A stretch of DNA of 64,000 bases from Corynebacterium minutissimum. Lineage in GTDB: Bacteria > Actinomycetota > Actinomycetes > Mycobacteriales > Mycobacteriaceae. A program made the translations under genes and the position numbers. The stretch's first letter is position 1. Each line of letters begins with the position of its first letter. The notes under the pieces were generated by a model. It had not been told where the DNA came from. It ran no database searches and was given only the letters and a program-made list of their open reading frames with translations. Of this stretch, positions 44,952 to 54,903 are shown piece after piece. The stretch lies in contig NZ_JSEF01000016.1 in the NCBI RefSeq assembly GCF_000805675.1, positions 151,630 through 215,629 on the forward strand. The letters are read 5' to 3'.

Positions 44952-46832
44952 ATGCCCTCCATCGCCATCGTTGGCGCCGGCCCCCGTGGCATTTCGCTGG
45001 TTGAGCGCCTCGCCGCCCACCTGCGCGCCACCCCTCTTGCAGCACCCCTGACGCTGCACATTATCGACGACGCCCCACTGGGCGCCGGCCGTATTTGGGA
45101 TACCGAGCAAACTCGCACGCTGTGCATGAACACGCTCGCTGGCGCGGTCACCCTCTTCACCGAGCCTGACTCCACCACCACCGCCCCGGTACTGGAAGGC
45201 CCCATTCTCTACGAGTGGATCCAGCTGCTGCGCGGCGAGCGCCCAGACCTTTCCCCCGCCAAGCTGAAGCTTTACGACGCCTTCGCACCCCACCGCGACC
45301 TCGCCAGCTCCTTCGCCGAGGAACTGGAGCAGACCCGTCCAGAGTCCAACCCTTCCCGCGCACTCTACGGCGCCTACCTGGAGTGGGTCTATGAGGTAGC
45401 ACTGGCACAGCTGCCGGAGAACGTTGACGTGGTCCAGCACCGCGCCCGCGCGCTGTCCGTGGAGGACAGCGGTGAGCAGGATGTCATTACACTTTCCGAT
45501 GACACCACCATCACCGCCGACGCCACCGCCCTGGCCTACGGTTGGCAGGTCCCGGCCCTCAACGAATCCGAGCGCGTCCTGGCGGACGCTGCGCAGTCGG
45601 GCCTGCACTGGGTCCGCCCCGACAACCCCGTGGAGCAGCCGGTGAGCGACGTTCCTGCGAGCGAGAAGGTCCTGGTCCGCGGACTGGGCATGGGCTTCTT
45701 CGACGTCATGGCGCTACTCACTATCGACCGTGGTGGTGAATTTGTGGAGGATCCTTCGACGCGCTCCGGGCTACGCTACGAGCCGAGCGGCGACGAGCCG
45801 CACTTCATCGTGAGTTCGGGCCGCGGATACCCGTATATTCCGAAGTCGGAGTACCACACGTTGCCGCCGAAGGCAGCGTTGACTCGCTTCCGCACCGCGG
45901 TGGCCGCTCTCGATCCGAAGGCTGAGCTCGACTTCGGCACGCAGCTTTTACCGCATATCCTGCGCGATGCCTACGCCGAGTACTACGAGAACCAGGCGCG
46001 CGTGGCCCCTGAGGCGCTTAAGCGCCCGCTCGAGGACATCCTGGCAACTATCGACGCCACCGCGGTTGATGCTGCGGACTTGCGCGGCATGGCGAACCAG
46101 CTCACCGCAGCGCTCGAGGGTTCCTCGAGCCAGCCGCTGGACCTGGCACACTGGGCCCACCCACTGGCCGATTTTGAAGGCGTTGACGTCACCGAATACA
46201 TCACCGAGAGCCTAGCGCGCGATATCCGTGAGGCCGTCGCTGCTGCCGATTCCCCGCTGAAATCCGCACTGTGGGCCATTTCCGCTGCCCGCAAGCCTGC
46301 GTCCATCGCTGGCTCGGAGGGTCGCATGACGTGGGAGTCCCGCACGAGCACGTACAAAGAATTCATGGCGTTTGGCCAGATGGTGGGTTCCGGTCCGCCG
46401 CTGTTTCGCACGCGCCAGCTGCTCGCGCTTGTCGACGCCGGCCTCGCCACCTTCCTCGGCGAGCGCCCCCAGCTCGAGGTGGGCGAGAAGTTCACGCTGC
46501 GCACCACGCATGGCGAGGCCTCCTCGGCCTGGCTTATCGACGCCTGGATGCACTCCCCCGACATCCGCCGCGCCGCTGACCCTCTCGCGGTCTCGCTCAA
46601 CGGCCGCGTGCGTGCCTTCGTTGACCACGGTCAGGCTACCGGCTCGCCGGAAACAACCTGGAACCGTCGCGTCGTGAACCCCGGCGGTGGCGAGGACCCC
46701 CGCCTGCACATCGTCGGCATTCCCACCTACGCGCAGTGGCCGGATACCACCATCTCCCCCATGCCGGGCACGGACCCGCTCATGCTGCAGGAGACCGACC
46801 GCACTGCTGGTTCCCTCCTCAACACCCTTTAG
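44952..46832 (+). CDS. FAD/NAD(P)-binding protein (FAD-dependent oxygenase-like)
   Basis: A 626-aa flavoprotein. The N-terminal dinucleotide motif IVGAGPRGISLVERL lies at residues 5-19, followed by GAGRIWDT and NTLAGAV. It belongs to the FAD_NAD_binding_9/HI0933-like group. Large members resemble amine or ornithine N-oxygenases. It is divergent from the ABC operon. The same partnership (ABC importer, CMD/AhpD-like proteins, FAD protein) appears in related loci I recall, so it probably oxidises the imported substrate. The ATG at 44952 is preferred over an upstream ATT in the same frame. Confidence 0.8.
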   Translation: MPSIAIVGAGPRGISLVERLAAHLRATPLAAPLTLHIIDDAPLGAGRIWDTEQTRTLCMNTLAGAVTLFTEPDSTTTAPVLEGPILYEWIQLLRGERPDLSPAKLKLYDAFAPHRDLASSFAEELEQTRPESNPSRALYGAYLEWVYEVALAQLPENVDVVQHRARALSVEDSGEQDVITLSDDTTITADATALAYGWQVPALNESERVLADAAQSGLHWVRPDNPVEQPVSDVPASEKVLVRGLGMGFFDVMALLTIDRGGEFVEDPSTRSGLRYEPSGDEPHFIVSSGRGYPYIPKSEYHTLPPKAALTRFRTAVAALDPKAELDFGTQLLPHILRDAYAEYYENQARVAPEALKRPLEDILATIDATAVDAADLRGMANQLTAALEGSSSQPLDLAHWAHPLADFEGVDVTEYITESLARDIREAVAAADSPLKSALWAISAARKPASIAGSEGRMTWESRTSTYKEFMAFGQMVGSGPPLFRTRQLLALVDAGLATFLGERPQLEVGEKFTLRTTHGEASSAWLIDAWMHSPDIRRAADPLAVSLNGRVRAFVDHGQATGSPETTWNRRVVNPGGGEDPRLHIVGIPTYAQWPDTTISPMPGTDPLMLQETDRTAGSLLNTL

Positions 46833-46841
46833 CTGACACGT

Positions 46842-46866
46842 GGCCCTGACTCCTCGGGGCCTCTTT
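46842..46866. terminator. Weak terminator between the FAD gene and metB
   Basis: GGCCC-N10-GGGCC followed by TCTTTCACC on the plus strand lies between the two convergent stops. The 5-bp GC stem with a short T-run is marginal. Confidence 0.45.
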
Positions 46867-46879
46867 CACCCCACGGGTG

Positions 46880-48040
46880 TTAGTTCAGGGCGTCGAGTGC
46901 TTGCTCGAGGTCAGCAAGCAGGTCATCAATGGACTCGATGCCCACCGAGATGCGCACCAGGTCCGCCGGCGGGACAAGCTCGGAGCCCTCAGCCGAGATG
47001 TGCGTCATGTTCTGCGGGTGCTCAATGAGGGACTCCACACCGCCGAGGGACTCCGCCAGGGAAATGAGCTTGGTGTTGAGGCACACCTGGCGGGCATGTT
47101 CTTCGCTGTGGAAGCGCACTGACATCATGCCCCCAAAACCACGCATCTGCTTCTTCGCCAGCTCGTGGCCCGGGTGGGACGTCAGGCCCGGGTACAGAAC
47201 CTGCTTGACCTCGGGGCGGGACTCAAGGAATTCCGCCACTGCCTGCGCGTTGGCGCAGTGGCGGTCCATGCGGACTTCGAGGGTCTTAATACCGCGGGCA
47301 GTAAGGTAGGCGTCGAAAGGCGAGGAGACCGCGCCGACGTTGCCTTGGAAATAGAGTAGGCGCTCATCCATCTCAGCCGAGTTGGTAACAACCGCACCGC
47401 CGAGCACATCCGAGTGGCCGCCCAGGTACTTCGTGGTGGAATGCAGCACGTGGTCCGCGCCGAGATCTAGGGGGTTCTGTAGGTAGGGCGTGGCGAAGGT
47501 GTTGTCGACGACGATGTGGGCGTCGGAAAGCGCTTTGACCGCCTGAGCCACCTCGGCGATGTCCGTGACCGTCGTGGCCGGGTTGGTGGGAGTCTCGAGC
47601 CAGATGAGCTTCGTGTTCTCCCTGAAGGCCGCCTTGACCGCCGCGGTATCGGCAGTGTTGACGATGCTCAGCTCCACGCCCCACTCACCGTAATCGTGGT
47701 GCAGCAGGCGGTACATGCCGCCATAGGCATCGTTGCCCAGAATCACGTGGTCACCCGGGCGCACGATGATGCGGATAAGGGTATCGACGGCCGCCATGCC
47801 TGTGGCAAAGCAGCGCGCGTACGACGCGTTCTCAAGTGCCGCGAGGGTCTTCTCCAAGGAATGGACCGTGGGGTTAGCCACGCGGCCATACTCGTAGCCG
47901 CCGCGCAGCTGCGCGAGACCATCCTGCTGGAAGGTCGTGGAGGCATAGATCGGCACGTTGATGGATCCCATGTAGGGATCCGGCTGGTAACCGGCATGGA
48001 TGGAACGCGAAGAAAAGCCAAGAGTGCGGTTGTCAGTCAT
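46880..48040 (-). CDS. metB: Cystathionine gamma-synthase
   Basis: A 386-aa PLP enzyme of transsulfuration making cystathionine from cysteine and an acyl-homoserine. The PLP lysine is in [12 protein letters not shown] and the phosphate site is in [10 protein letters not shown]. The conserved [18 protein letters not shown] and [11 protein letters not shown] favour MetB over cystathionine beta- or gamma-lyase; C. glutamicum MetB has the same features. It is monocistronic and divergent from the MscS gene. Confidence 0.92.
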   Translation of the reverse strand: MTDNRTLGFSSRSIHAGYQPDPYMGSINVPIYASTTFQQDGLAQLRGGYEYGRVANPTVHSLEKTLAALENASYARCFATGMAAVDTLIRIIVRPGDHVILGNDAYGGMYRLLHHDYGEWGVELSIVNTADTAAVKAAFRENTKLIWLETPTNPATTVTDIAEVAQAVKALSDAHIVVDNTFATPYLQNPLDLGADHVLHSTTKYLGGHSDVLGGAVVTNSAEMDERLLYFQGNVGAVSSPFDAYLTARGIKTLEVRMDRHCANAQAVAEFLESRPEVKQVLYPGLTSHPGHELAKKQMRGFGGMMSVRFHSEEHARQVCLNTKLISLAESLGGVESLIEHPQNMTHISAEGSELVPPADLVRISVGIESIDDLLADLEQALDALN

Positions 48041-48151
48041 GGAACCACAGTCTAGACCAAGCTGTTCAGTAGTGAGAGTGACAGCCTTTTAATATTCACT
48101 CACCATGCCTACTATCGGTAGGCGTCCATCACGAGCAAAAGAAAGGACACC

Positions 48152-49126
48152 GTGGCTACCTTTATCGCCGCTGCATCCGCATCAGACAACACTGTCGACG
48201 CCGTCACCCAGTGGTGGCAAAGCGAGCAGATGCGCTCGTGGCTCGTCGATAAGCCCATCGGCATCGCACTCATCCTCATCGTCGCCATCGTGGGCAATTG
48301 GCTGCTGCGCCGCCTCATCACCAAACTGGCTGACAACAGCATCAAGAAGGGCAAGCTCAGCTCGCCGCTCTCGCCACGCAAAACGCACGTGGAGACCGAT
48401 AAGGCCCTCGCCTCCACCAACGAAGCTCGGCGCGTGTCCCGCATTCAGACACTTGCGGGCGTCGGACGCTCAGCAGTAACCATTTTCGTCTGGGTCTGGG
48501 CCGTGCTCGCCATCCTGGACAAACTCGGCGTCAACGTCGCCCCGCTCGTGGCTTCAGCAGGTGTTGTCGGTGTCGCCCTCGGTTTCGGCGCCCAAGCGCT
48601 GGTGAAGGACTTCCTCTCCGGCATCTTCATGCTCATGGAGGACCAATACGGCATCGGCGACACCATCGATCTGGGCAATGGTGTCTTCGGCGATGTGGAA
48701 TCCATCTCCCTGCGCATTACGACCGTCCGCGATATCGATGGCGCATTGTGGTACGTCCGCAACGGCGAAATTCTGCAGGTAGCCAACCATTCCGATCGCT
48801 ACTCGGTGGCCCGAATCCAGGTTCCGGTTGCGCTCAGCAACGATCCGGACAAGGCCTTCTCCGTCATCAACGCCGCGGCTGCCGACGCCTCCCACGACCC
48901 CACCATCCGTGACATTATCTTGGCCGAGCCCACCGTTAACGGCATGTCTGGCCTTGAGGTAGACCACATGTCCTTCCGCGTGTCCGTGAAGACCCTTCCC
49001 GGCAAACAGTGGGACGTCCAGCGCGCTCTTCAGTCCAGAATTCTCAGCGCCATGCATGCGGAAGGAATCGCCACCCCCTACCCGCGCGGGATGGCCATCT
49101 TCGACATGGAAGAATCGGGTCAATGA
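48152..49126 (+). CDS. MscS-family mechanosensitive channel
   Basis: A 324-aa channel with three membrane helices: about residues 35-53, 104-123 and the pore helix [21 protein letters not shown] at about 133-153. A cytoplasmic beta/alpha vestibule domain follows. It lacks the extra C-terminal domain of C. glutamicum MscCG, so it is the short MscS type. The GTG start follows AAAGGA. The stop overlaps an ATG (ATGA) leading into the globin frame, so the two are likely co-transcribed. Confidence 0.9.
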   Translation: MATFIAAASASDNTVDAVTQWWQSEQMRSWLVDKPIGIALILIVAIVGNWLLRRLITKLADNSIKKGKLSSPLSPRKTHVETDKALASTNEARRVSRIQTLAGVGRSAVTIFVWVWAVLAILDKLGVNVAPLVASAGVVGVALGFGAQALVKDFLSGIFMLMEDQYGIGDTIDLGNGVFGDVESISLRITTVRDIDGALWYVRNGEILQVANHSDRYSVARIQVPVALSNDPDKAFSVINAAAADASHDPTIRDIILAEPTVNGMSGLEVDHMSFRVSVKTLPGKQWDVQRALQSRILSAMHAEGIATPYPRGMAIFDMEESGQ

Positions 49127-49155
49127 CAAGGGCTGACGCGAAAGGAAGACTAGTC

Positions 49156-49544
49156 ATGCAACCCAACAGTGTGTACGAGGCCATCGGTGGGATGGAGACC
49201 TTTGAGAAGCTCGTTGGCGGATTTTATGCCCAAGTGCGCACTGACGACGTCATCGGCCCCATGTATCCGGACCAGGATTGGGCCGGCGCGGAACAGCGCC
49301 TTCTGTGGTTCCTCGTACAGTACTGGGGCGGCCCGCAGCTTTTCTCTGAGAACCGCGGGCACCCACGCCTGCGCATGAGGCACGCCCCTACCCCATCGAC
49401 AAGGCTGCCCATGATCGCTGGTTGGAGCTCATGGGAAACTCCCTAGCAAAGATTGATGAGGAGACCATCCCGCCGGCCTACCGCACCATGATCTGGGATC
49501 ACATGGAGCGGGTAGCAGCGATGCTCATCAATACAGCGCCTTAA
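49156..49544 (+). pseudogene. glbO: Group II truncated haemoglobin GlbO, frameshifted
   Basis: The frame from 49156 reads [20 protein letters not shown] through [25 protein letters not shown] and RMRHAP, including the proximal His. It then needs a +1 base: CACGCCCCTACC at 49381-49392 breaks the expected HAPYPID. The correct continuation ([14 protein letters not shown] ... MERVAAMLINTAP) runs in the next frame to 49544. One missing C or T in the CCCC run explains it. Everything else is family-like, so this is a very recent mutation, a phase-variable tract or a sequencing error. The last 4 bases overlap the convergent ald stop. Confidence 0.85.
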
Positions 49545-50623
49545 AGGTTGAAGGCGTCCTTCACCGGCTGGGAGACCAGCTCACCAGCACGGGTCATCAG
49601 GCCACCAGCCAGGCCCGGGAAACGCTCGACTGCGGCATCGTAGCCGCCTGCGGCAAGCGCACGCATGTAGGGCAAGGTGGCCGAACCCAACGCGCGGGTA
49701 GAGGTGTTGGCCACAGCACCCGGCATGTTAGCCACGCAGTAGAAGAGGGTGTCGTGGACCTTGAAGGTCGGGTCGTCGTGCGAGGTCTTGTGGGAGTTTT
49801 CGAAGCAGCCGCCTTGGTCAATGGCGACGTCGACAAGCACGGCGCCTTCCTTCATACGCTTGACCACATCGTCCTTCACCAGCTTCGGTGCTGCGGCGCC
49901 CGGTACGAGAACCGCGCCGACGACAAGGTCGGCCTGGAGGAGTTCTGCCTCCAGCGCTGCCGGGTCGGACACGATGGTGCGCACGCCGCCCTGGTACTGC
50001 TCGTCGAAGCGCTGCAGCACGTGCGGGTCGAGGTCCAGCACAGTAACCTCCGCACGCAGGCCGTGGGCCATGGCCACCGCCGATGCGCCAACCTGGCCAC
50101 CGCCGATGACTACCACGCGCGCCGGCTGGGTACCCGGCACGCCGGAAGCCAACACGCCGCGTCCGCCCTGCGTGGACAGCAGGTGGTGCACGCCTTCAAT
50201 AACGGCGAGGCGGCCAGCAACCTGGGACATCGGGGTTAGCAGCGGCAGGGTGCCACGGGCATCGGTGACAGTCTCATAAGCAACGGCGGTGGTGCCCGCC
50301 TTCATGAGAGCCTCCGTGAGCGGGCGGTCAGCTGCCAGGTGGAGGTAGGTGAAGAGCAAAAGGTCATCGCGCAAGAAACCGTACTCAGACTCGAGCGGCT
50401 CCTTAACCTTGACCACCATGTCCGCGGCCCACGCTTCCTCGGCGGTCGCAACGATGGTAGCGCCGGCCTCTTCGTAAAGCTCGTCCGGGAACGAGGCACC
50501 TGCGCCGGCATTGGTCTCAATGAGGACCTCATGACCGTCCTGCACGAGCGTCTGCACGGCGCTGGGGGTAAGGCCGACGCGGTTCTCGTTGTTCATGATT
50601 TCTTTGGGGGCTGCAATGCGCAT
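49541..50623 (-). CDS. ald: Alanine dehydrogenase
   Basis: A 360-aa NAD-dependent enzyme interconverting alanine and pyruvate plus ammonia. The N-terminal catalytic domain opens KEIMNNENRVGLTP, the substrate residues lie in VVKVKEP and TYLHLAAD, the Rossmann motif is VVIGGGQVGASA, and DVAIDQGGCFE follows. It is slightly shorter than the typical 370 aa. It is convergent with glbO; the alanine/cation symporter at 60798 could supply its substrate. Confidence 0.94.
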   Translation of the reverse strand: MRIAAPKEIMNNENRVGLTPSAVQTLVQDGHEVLIETNAGAGASFPDELYEEAGATIVATAEEAWAADMVVKVKEPLESEYGFLRDDLLLFTYLHLAADRPLTEALMKAGTTAVAYETVTDARGTLPLLTPMSQVAGRLAVIEGVHHLLSTQGGRGVLASGVPGTQPARVVVIGGGQVGASAVAMAHGLRAEVTVLDLDPHVLQRFDEQYQGGVRTIVSDPAALEAELLQADLVVGAVLVPGAAAPKLVKDDVVKRMKEGAVLVDVAIDQGGCFENSHKTSHDDPTFKVHDTLFYCVANMPGAVANTSTRALGSATLPYMRALAAGGYDAAVERFPGLAGGLMTRAGELVSQPVKDAFNL

Positions 50624-50750
50624 AATGCCAGACTCCTTTGGAGACAGAAAATGTTCGTGCCTGGCCCATCTTAGTCGACAACGCTGCAGCTTGAGGCCCG
50701 ATTTGCTTTTTGAATCGCGCCCTGCCTCTTAAGGAGCTAGGATTCCGGCA

Positions 50751-51932
50751 ATGAGCAATCTCACCGGTAATCTGCGCGAAGTTGGCCGTTCTTTTTTCCC
50801 TTTAGGATGGACCGCTTTCGGGGGGCCTGCGGCCCATCTGGGCTATTTCCGGACCGAGTTTGTCCACCGCCGGGGGTGGCTGGGGGATGCCGCTTATGCC
50901 GATCTGGTTGCCATGTCGCAATTCCTACCGGGCCCGGCCAGCTCCAAGGTAGGCATGGCACTGGGCTATGGACGCGCGGGGCTTGCGGGTATGGCGTATT
51001 CGTGGTTGCTGTTTACGTTCCCGTCGGCGCTCATCCTCACCGTGTTTGGCCTGGCGGTTCCGGGCAGCGGGGTGAGCTGGCTCGACGGATTATTAGCCGG
51101 TCTTCTCGCTGCGGCGGCCGGCGTGGTGGTGCATGCCATTGTGGGCATGGCAAAGAAGCTCTTAACGACGCCCACCGCCTGGGCCCTCGCCCTTATCAGT
51201 TCTGCCCTACTCCTGGTGGCCGGATCGGCATGGCAATTGGCTGTGCTCGCTGTGGCGGGACTGCTGGGGGCAACGGTACTGCGCCGATTCTTGCCGACTT
51301 CCCAGGCACCCGACACCGCGAACGACCTCCGCGCGGTACCCGCCGGGCTAGCGTGGGGCTGCCTTGGCGCGTTTTTCCTCCTGCTCGGTGGTTTAGCGGC
51401 TGCAGCACAGTTCACCGATTCCTACCTCGTCACCCGCGCCAACGCCTTTTACCAGTCTGGCGCGCTGGTCTTTGGCGGCGGCCACGTGGTGCTGCCGCTT
51501 TTGGAAGACCAGTTCGTGGGGGCCGGCTGGCTGAGTCAGCAGGAATTCTTGGCCGGCTATTCGGTAGCGCAGGGAGTGCCGGGACCGCTGTTTACCTTTG
51601 CGTCGTATCTCGGTGCGGTTGATGGCGGCATCGCGGGCGCCGTCTTGGGCACGGTGCTGATCTTTTTGCCCGGTGCGTTTCTCACGCTATCGGCGCTGTA
51701 TTTTTGGGCGCGGTGGAATCACCTGGCGTGGCTGCGCGGCGCGTTCTCCGCGATTAGTGCGGCCGTCATCGGCCTGCTCGTGGCGGCCCTGTGGGATCCC
51801 ATCATTACCCACGGTGTCACCGGCTGGGCCTCTGGAATGATTGCGGTCGCTGCCGGTGCAGCTTTGTTCTTCAAGGCGCCGCCTTGGGCCGTCGCGGTGG
51901 GCGCGGCCCTGGCTGGCGCGGTACTGCTCTAG
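50751..51932 (+). CDS. chrA: Chromate transporter ChrA
   Basis: A 393-aa long-chain CHR protein with two homologous halves. The first half has FGGPAAHLGYFR and MSQFLPGPASSKVGMALG; the second has FGGGHVVLPLLED and YSVAQGVPGPLFTFASYLG. About 10-12 membrane helices are predicted. It exports chromate, or sulfate-like anions. The ATG at 50751 follows GGAGCTAGGA. It is a single gene with no chrB-like regulator nearby. Confidence 0.92.
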   Translation: MSNLTGNLREVGRSFFPLGWTAFGGPAAHLGYFRTEFVHRRGWLGDAAYADLVAMSQFLPGPASSKVGMALGYGRAGLAGMAYSWLLFTFPSALILTVFGLAVPGSGVSWLDGLLAGLLAAAAGVVVHAIVGMAKKLLTTPTAWALALISSALLLVAGSAWQLAVLAVAGLLGATVLRRFLPTSQAPDTANDLRAVPAGLAWGCLGAFFLLLGGLAAAAQFTDSYLVTRANAFYQSGALVFGGGHVVLPLLEDQFVGAGWLSQQEFLAGYSVAQGVPGPLFTFASYLGAVDGGIAGAVLGTVLIFLPGAFLTLSALYFWARWNHLAWLRGAFSAISAAVIGLLVAALWDPIITHGVTGWASGMIAVAAGAALFFKAPPWAVAVGAALAGAVLL

Positions 51933-51956
51933 CGCGTGGTGGCGCTGCCACCACGC

Positions 51957-52613
51957 TTAGAAGAGAGACAGGCGCGTCGAGTGATAGACGCTGCCAAAAG
52001 GAGCATCCACACGCACCCAACGGCCTTTTCCAGCCACACGCAGGTGGCGAGGCACATTCATGGGGGCAGCAAACCCTGGGATGAGCCCCAAGTTGGTGCA
52101 GGCGAAAATCATCCGCATCGGGATTTCCACCTTGTCTTCCCCGTTTTCTACCGTGATGACGGTTTGATTGAGCAGGCTTGCCGGCGGACCCATCGGGCCA
52201 GAAAATTGACGAGCTAACTGCTGGCCCTGATCCGCGAGCTCACGCACGACGGTCACGGGAAGCGAGTCGATCTCCACAAACCCGTCCTGCGGCGGCAGCG
52301 CACCGGGCCACGAGGGATCGCGGGCGGGGCCGAGTCGAAGCTCCACGGGCTCGCCGAGGAGATCGGGGTCGGGGGAGGTCTCGAGGGCGTCGAGAAGCGA
52401 CTGCGCCGAGACCACCGCACCGTCGCGCCCTACCGTGCCTTCGACGCGGCGGGAGGCCACGACCTCGAAAGGCGTGGTAACAAAGACCTCAGCGTGGGTA
52501 TCGTCATGCTGGCGCAGGCGCACCGACGCCGAAGCATCGAGCCCCATCGCGCGGGTGAGCAGGGCACGCAGCCCTACCCCACCGCCACTCACTTCGAGCG
52601 TTTCACCGACCAT
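51957..52613 (-). CDS. Conserved protein of unknown function next to a thioesterase
   Basis: A 218-aa protein without membrane segments or signal peptide. It is rich in beta-type sequence (ASVRLRQHDDTHAEVFVTT; VEIDSLPVTVVRELAD) and ends VYHSTRLSLF. It starts 3 bp after the thioesterase stop, so the two are translationally linked. No domain is recognised. The pair's conservation near ettA in corynebacteria is recalled, not verified. Confidence 0.75.
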   Translation of the reverse strand: MVGETLEVSGGGVGLRALLTRAMGLDASASVRLRQHDDTHAEVFVTTPFEVVASRRVEGTVGRDGAVVSAQSLLDALETSPDPDLLGEPVELRLGPARDPSWPGALPPQDGFVEIDSLPVTVVRELADQGQQLARQFSGPMGPPASLLNQTVITVENGEDKVEIPMRMIFACTNLGLIPGFAAPMNVPRHLRVAGKGRWVRVDAPFGSVYHSTRLSLF

Positions 52614-52616
52614 GGC

Positions 52617-53078
52617 CTAGGCGTTATCGTCTAGCTCAACGACAGCATGCTCGAGGATGATGTTGCGCTCCTCCTCGCTCACCTCGCGCGGCATCTGCGT
52701 CTCTGGGTCGATGGTGACCTGGACGCAGTCGATAACGCAGGCCACCTGCCCCTGGGAGTCTTTGATCTTCTGACGCGTGGTAAAGGACGTGCGGCCCAGG
52801 CGCACCACCGTGGTTTCCACCGTCACCGTGCCATGGCGGCCATCCCACTTGATAGGGCGCACATAATCGGCCTCAATGTGGCGGACAAAGGCCACCATGT
52901 TAACGCCGCGCGAGTAGAAGTTGTGCATGGCAAACGCCAAGCGCGCTTCCTGCGCTAGTTCAATAAAGTTGGCGTTCATCATGTGGCCATACATGTCGAA
53001 GTCCGACCACCGCACGCCAACGGTTAACGCGTGGACGTTATCTGTGGTGCTCTCCGACACGACATTCTGAGCGGACAT
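52617..53078 (-). CDS. Acyl-CoA thioesterase, hot-dog fold
   Basis: A 153-aa protein of the 4-hydroxybenzoyl-CoA thioesterase/YbgC group. The diagnostic motif RWSDFDMYGHMMNANFIEL (Asp in the catalytic position) lies at residues 23-42, followed by the fold's central strands (TVETTVVRLGRTSFTTR). It hydrolyses an acyl-CoA of unknown chain. It is an operon partner of the following hypothetical gene and lies downstream of ettA. Confidence 0.9.
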   Translation of the reverse strand: MSAQNVVSESTTDNVHALTVGVRWSDFDMYGHMMNANFIELAQEARLAFAMHNFYSRGVNMVAFVRHIEADYVRPIKWDGRHGTVTVETTVVRLGRTSFTTRQKIKDSQGQVACVIDCVQVTIDPETQMPREVSEEERNIILEHAVVELDDNA

Positions 53079-53149
53079 TCCAGGATCCTTCCTGAGGTTT
53101 AGGCAGGCGCTAGTCTGCGCCTACCGGCTGAGGGTGAGGGGCGCTCAAC

Positions 53150-54820
53150 CTAGCGGCTGAGCTTGCGGTGCGTCACGCGGGACGGGCGAGCTGCCTCTTC
53201 GCCGAGGCGCTCGACCTTGTTCTTCTCGTAATCACCGAAGTTGCCCTCGAACCAGAACCACTGGCCTTCAGCAACGTTGCCCTCCCACGCCAAGATGTGG
53301 GTACAGGTGCGGTCCAGGAACCAGCGGTCGTGGGAAATGACCACCGCGCAGCCCGGGAACTTCTCCAGGGCGTTCTCAAGGGAGCCGAGGGTCTCCACGT
53401 CTAGGTCGTTGGTCGGCTCATCGAGGAGGATCAGGTTGCCGCCCTCCTTGAGCGTCAGCGCCAAGTTGAGGCGGTTGCGCTCACCACCGGAGAGAACCTT
53501 GGACGGCTTCTGCTGGTCCGGGCCCTTAAAGCCGAAGGCCGACAGGTATGCACGTGAAGGCATCTCGTTCTGGCCAACGTGGATGTAGTCCAGTCCGCCG
53601 GAGACGACCTCCCACACGGTGGCCTCGGGGTCGATGTTCTCACGGCCCTGGTCGACGTAGGAGAGCTTGACGGTGTCACCGACGGTAACAGATCCGGAAT
53701 CCGGCTGCTCCAGCCCCACGATGGTCTTGAACAGGGTGGACTTACCCACACCGTTCGGGCCGATGACACCGACGATGCCGTTGCGCGGCAGGGTGAAAGA
53801 CAGGTCCTTGATGAGGACACGGCCGTCGAAGCCCTTGGTCAGGTTCTCAACCTCCACGACCTTGTTACCCAGACGCGGCGGGGTCGGAATCTGGATCTCT
53901 TCAAAGTCGAGCTTCTTGTACTGCTCGGCCTCGGCCGCCATCTCCTCGTAGCGCTGGAGACGGGCCTTGTTCTTAGCCTGGCGAGCCTTAGCACCGGAGC
54001 GAACCCAAGCGAGCTCGTCCTTCAAGCGCTTCTGCAGCTTCTTGTCCTTGGCGCCGGCCACCTCGAGGCGCTCGGCCTTCTTTTCCAAGTAGGTGGAGTA
54101 GTTGCCCTCGTAGGGGTAGAGCTTGCCGCGGTCAACCTCACAGATCCAGCCCGCGACGTGGTCGAGGAAGTAGCGGTCGTGGGTAACAGCCAGGACAGCG
54201 CCTGGGTAGGACTCGAGGTGCTTCTCCAGCCACTGGACGGACTCGGCGTCGAGGTGGTTCGTGGGCTCGTCGAGAAGCAGCAGGTCCGGCTCACTCAGCA
54301 GCAGCTTGGCCAGTGCCACGCGGCGGCGCTCACCACCGGAGAGGTTGGTCACCGGGTCATCGGACGGCGGGCAGCGCAGGGCCTCCATGGCCTGCTCAAT
54401 CTTGGAGTCAACCTCCCAGGCATCGGCGTGGTCCAGCTCCTCCTGTAGCTTGCCCATTTCCTCCATGAGCTCGTCGGAGTAGTTGGTAGCCATCTCCTCG
54501 GCGATCTGCTCGAAGCGCTGCTTCTTTTCAAAAATCTCGCCGAGGCCTTCCTCAACGTTTTCGCGAACCGTCTTCTCCTCATTGAGCGGCGGCTCCTGGA
54601 GGAGGATGCCCACGGTCTTGCCCGGATCGATGAAGGCCTCACCGTTGGAGGGCTGGTCAAGGCCGGCCATGATCTTCAGGATCGAGGACTTACCTGCACC
54701 GTTGGGGCCCACGACGCCAATCTTGGCGCCCGGGTAGAAGGCCATGGTGACATTGTCCAAAATGACCTTGTCACCGATGGCCTTGCGCACGTTTTTCATC
54801 GTGTAGATGAACTCGCCCAT
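53150..54820 (-). CDS. ettA: Energy-dependent translational throttle protein EttA (ABC-F)
   Basis: A 556-aa soluble tandem-ABC ATPase acting at the ribosomal E site. Walker A sites are GPNGAGKSS (about residue 40) and GPNGVGKST (about 350), signatures LSGGERRR and LSGGERNR, with the interdomain linker and arm between them. The N-terminus EFIYTMKNVRKAIGDK is the EttA pattern. It regulates entry into elongation according to ATP level. Length matches the family. Confidence 0.95.
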   Translation of the reverse strand: MGEFIYTMKNVRKAIGDKVILDNVTMAFYPGAKIGVVGPNGAGKSSILKIMAGLDQPSNGEAFIDPGKTVGILLQEPPLNEEKTVRENVEEGLGEIFEKKQRFEQIAEEMATNYSDELMEEMGKLQEELDHADAWEVDSKIEQAMEALRCPPSDDPVTNLSGGERRRVALAKLLLSEPDLLLLDEPTNHLDAESVQWLEKHLESYPGAVLAVTHDRYFLDHVAGWICEVDRGKLYPYEGNYSTYLEKKAERLEVAGAKDKKLQKRLKDELAWVRSGAKARQAKNKARLQRYEEMAAEAEQYKKLDFEEIQIPTPPRLGNKVVEVENLTKGFDGRVLIKDLSFTLPRNGIVGVIGPNGVGKSTLFKTIVGLEQPDSGSVTVGDTVKLSYVDQGRENIDPEATVWEVVSGGLDYIHVGQNEMPSRAYLSAFGFKGPDQQKPSKVLSGGERNRLNLALTLKEGGNLILLDEPTNDLDVETLGSLENALEKFPGCAVVISHDRWFLDRTCTHILAWEGNVAEGQWFWFEGNFGDYEKNKVERLGEEAARPSRVTHRKLSR

Positions 54821-54903
54821 GTTTCACCCTTTGCTTCTGTCAGGAATGGTAAATAACAGTACAAAGACTACATCACATGGCCGCTGACGGTGCCCCACCC
54901 TGG

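Noticed and set aside
48053..48068. McbR-type site upstream of metB
   Set aside because: TAGAC-N6-GTTCA resembles the C. glutamicum consensus TAGAC-N6-GTCTA, but two of five bases in the right half differ, and the site nearly touches the start codon.
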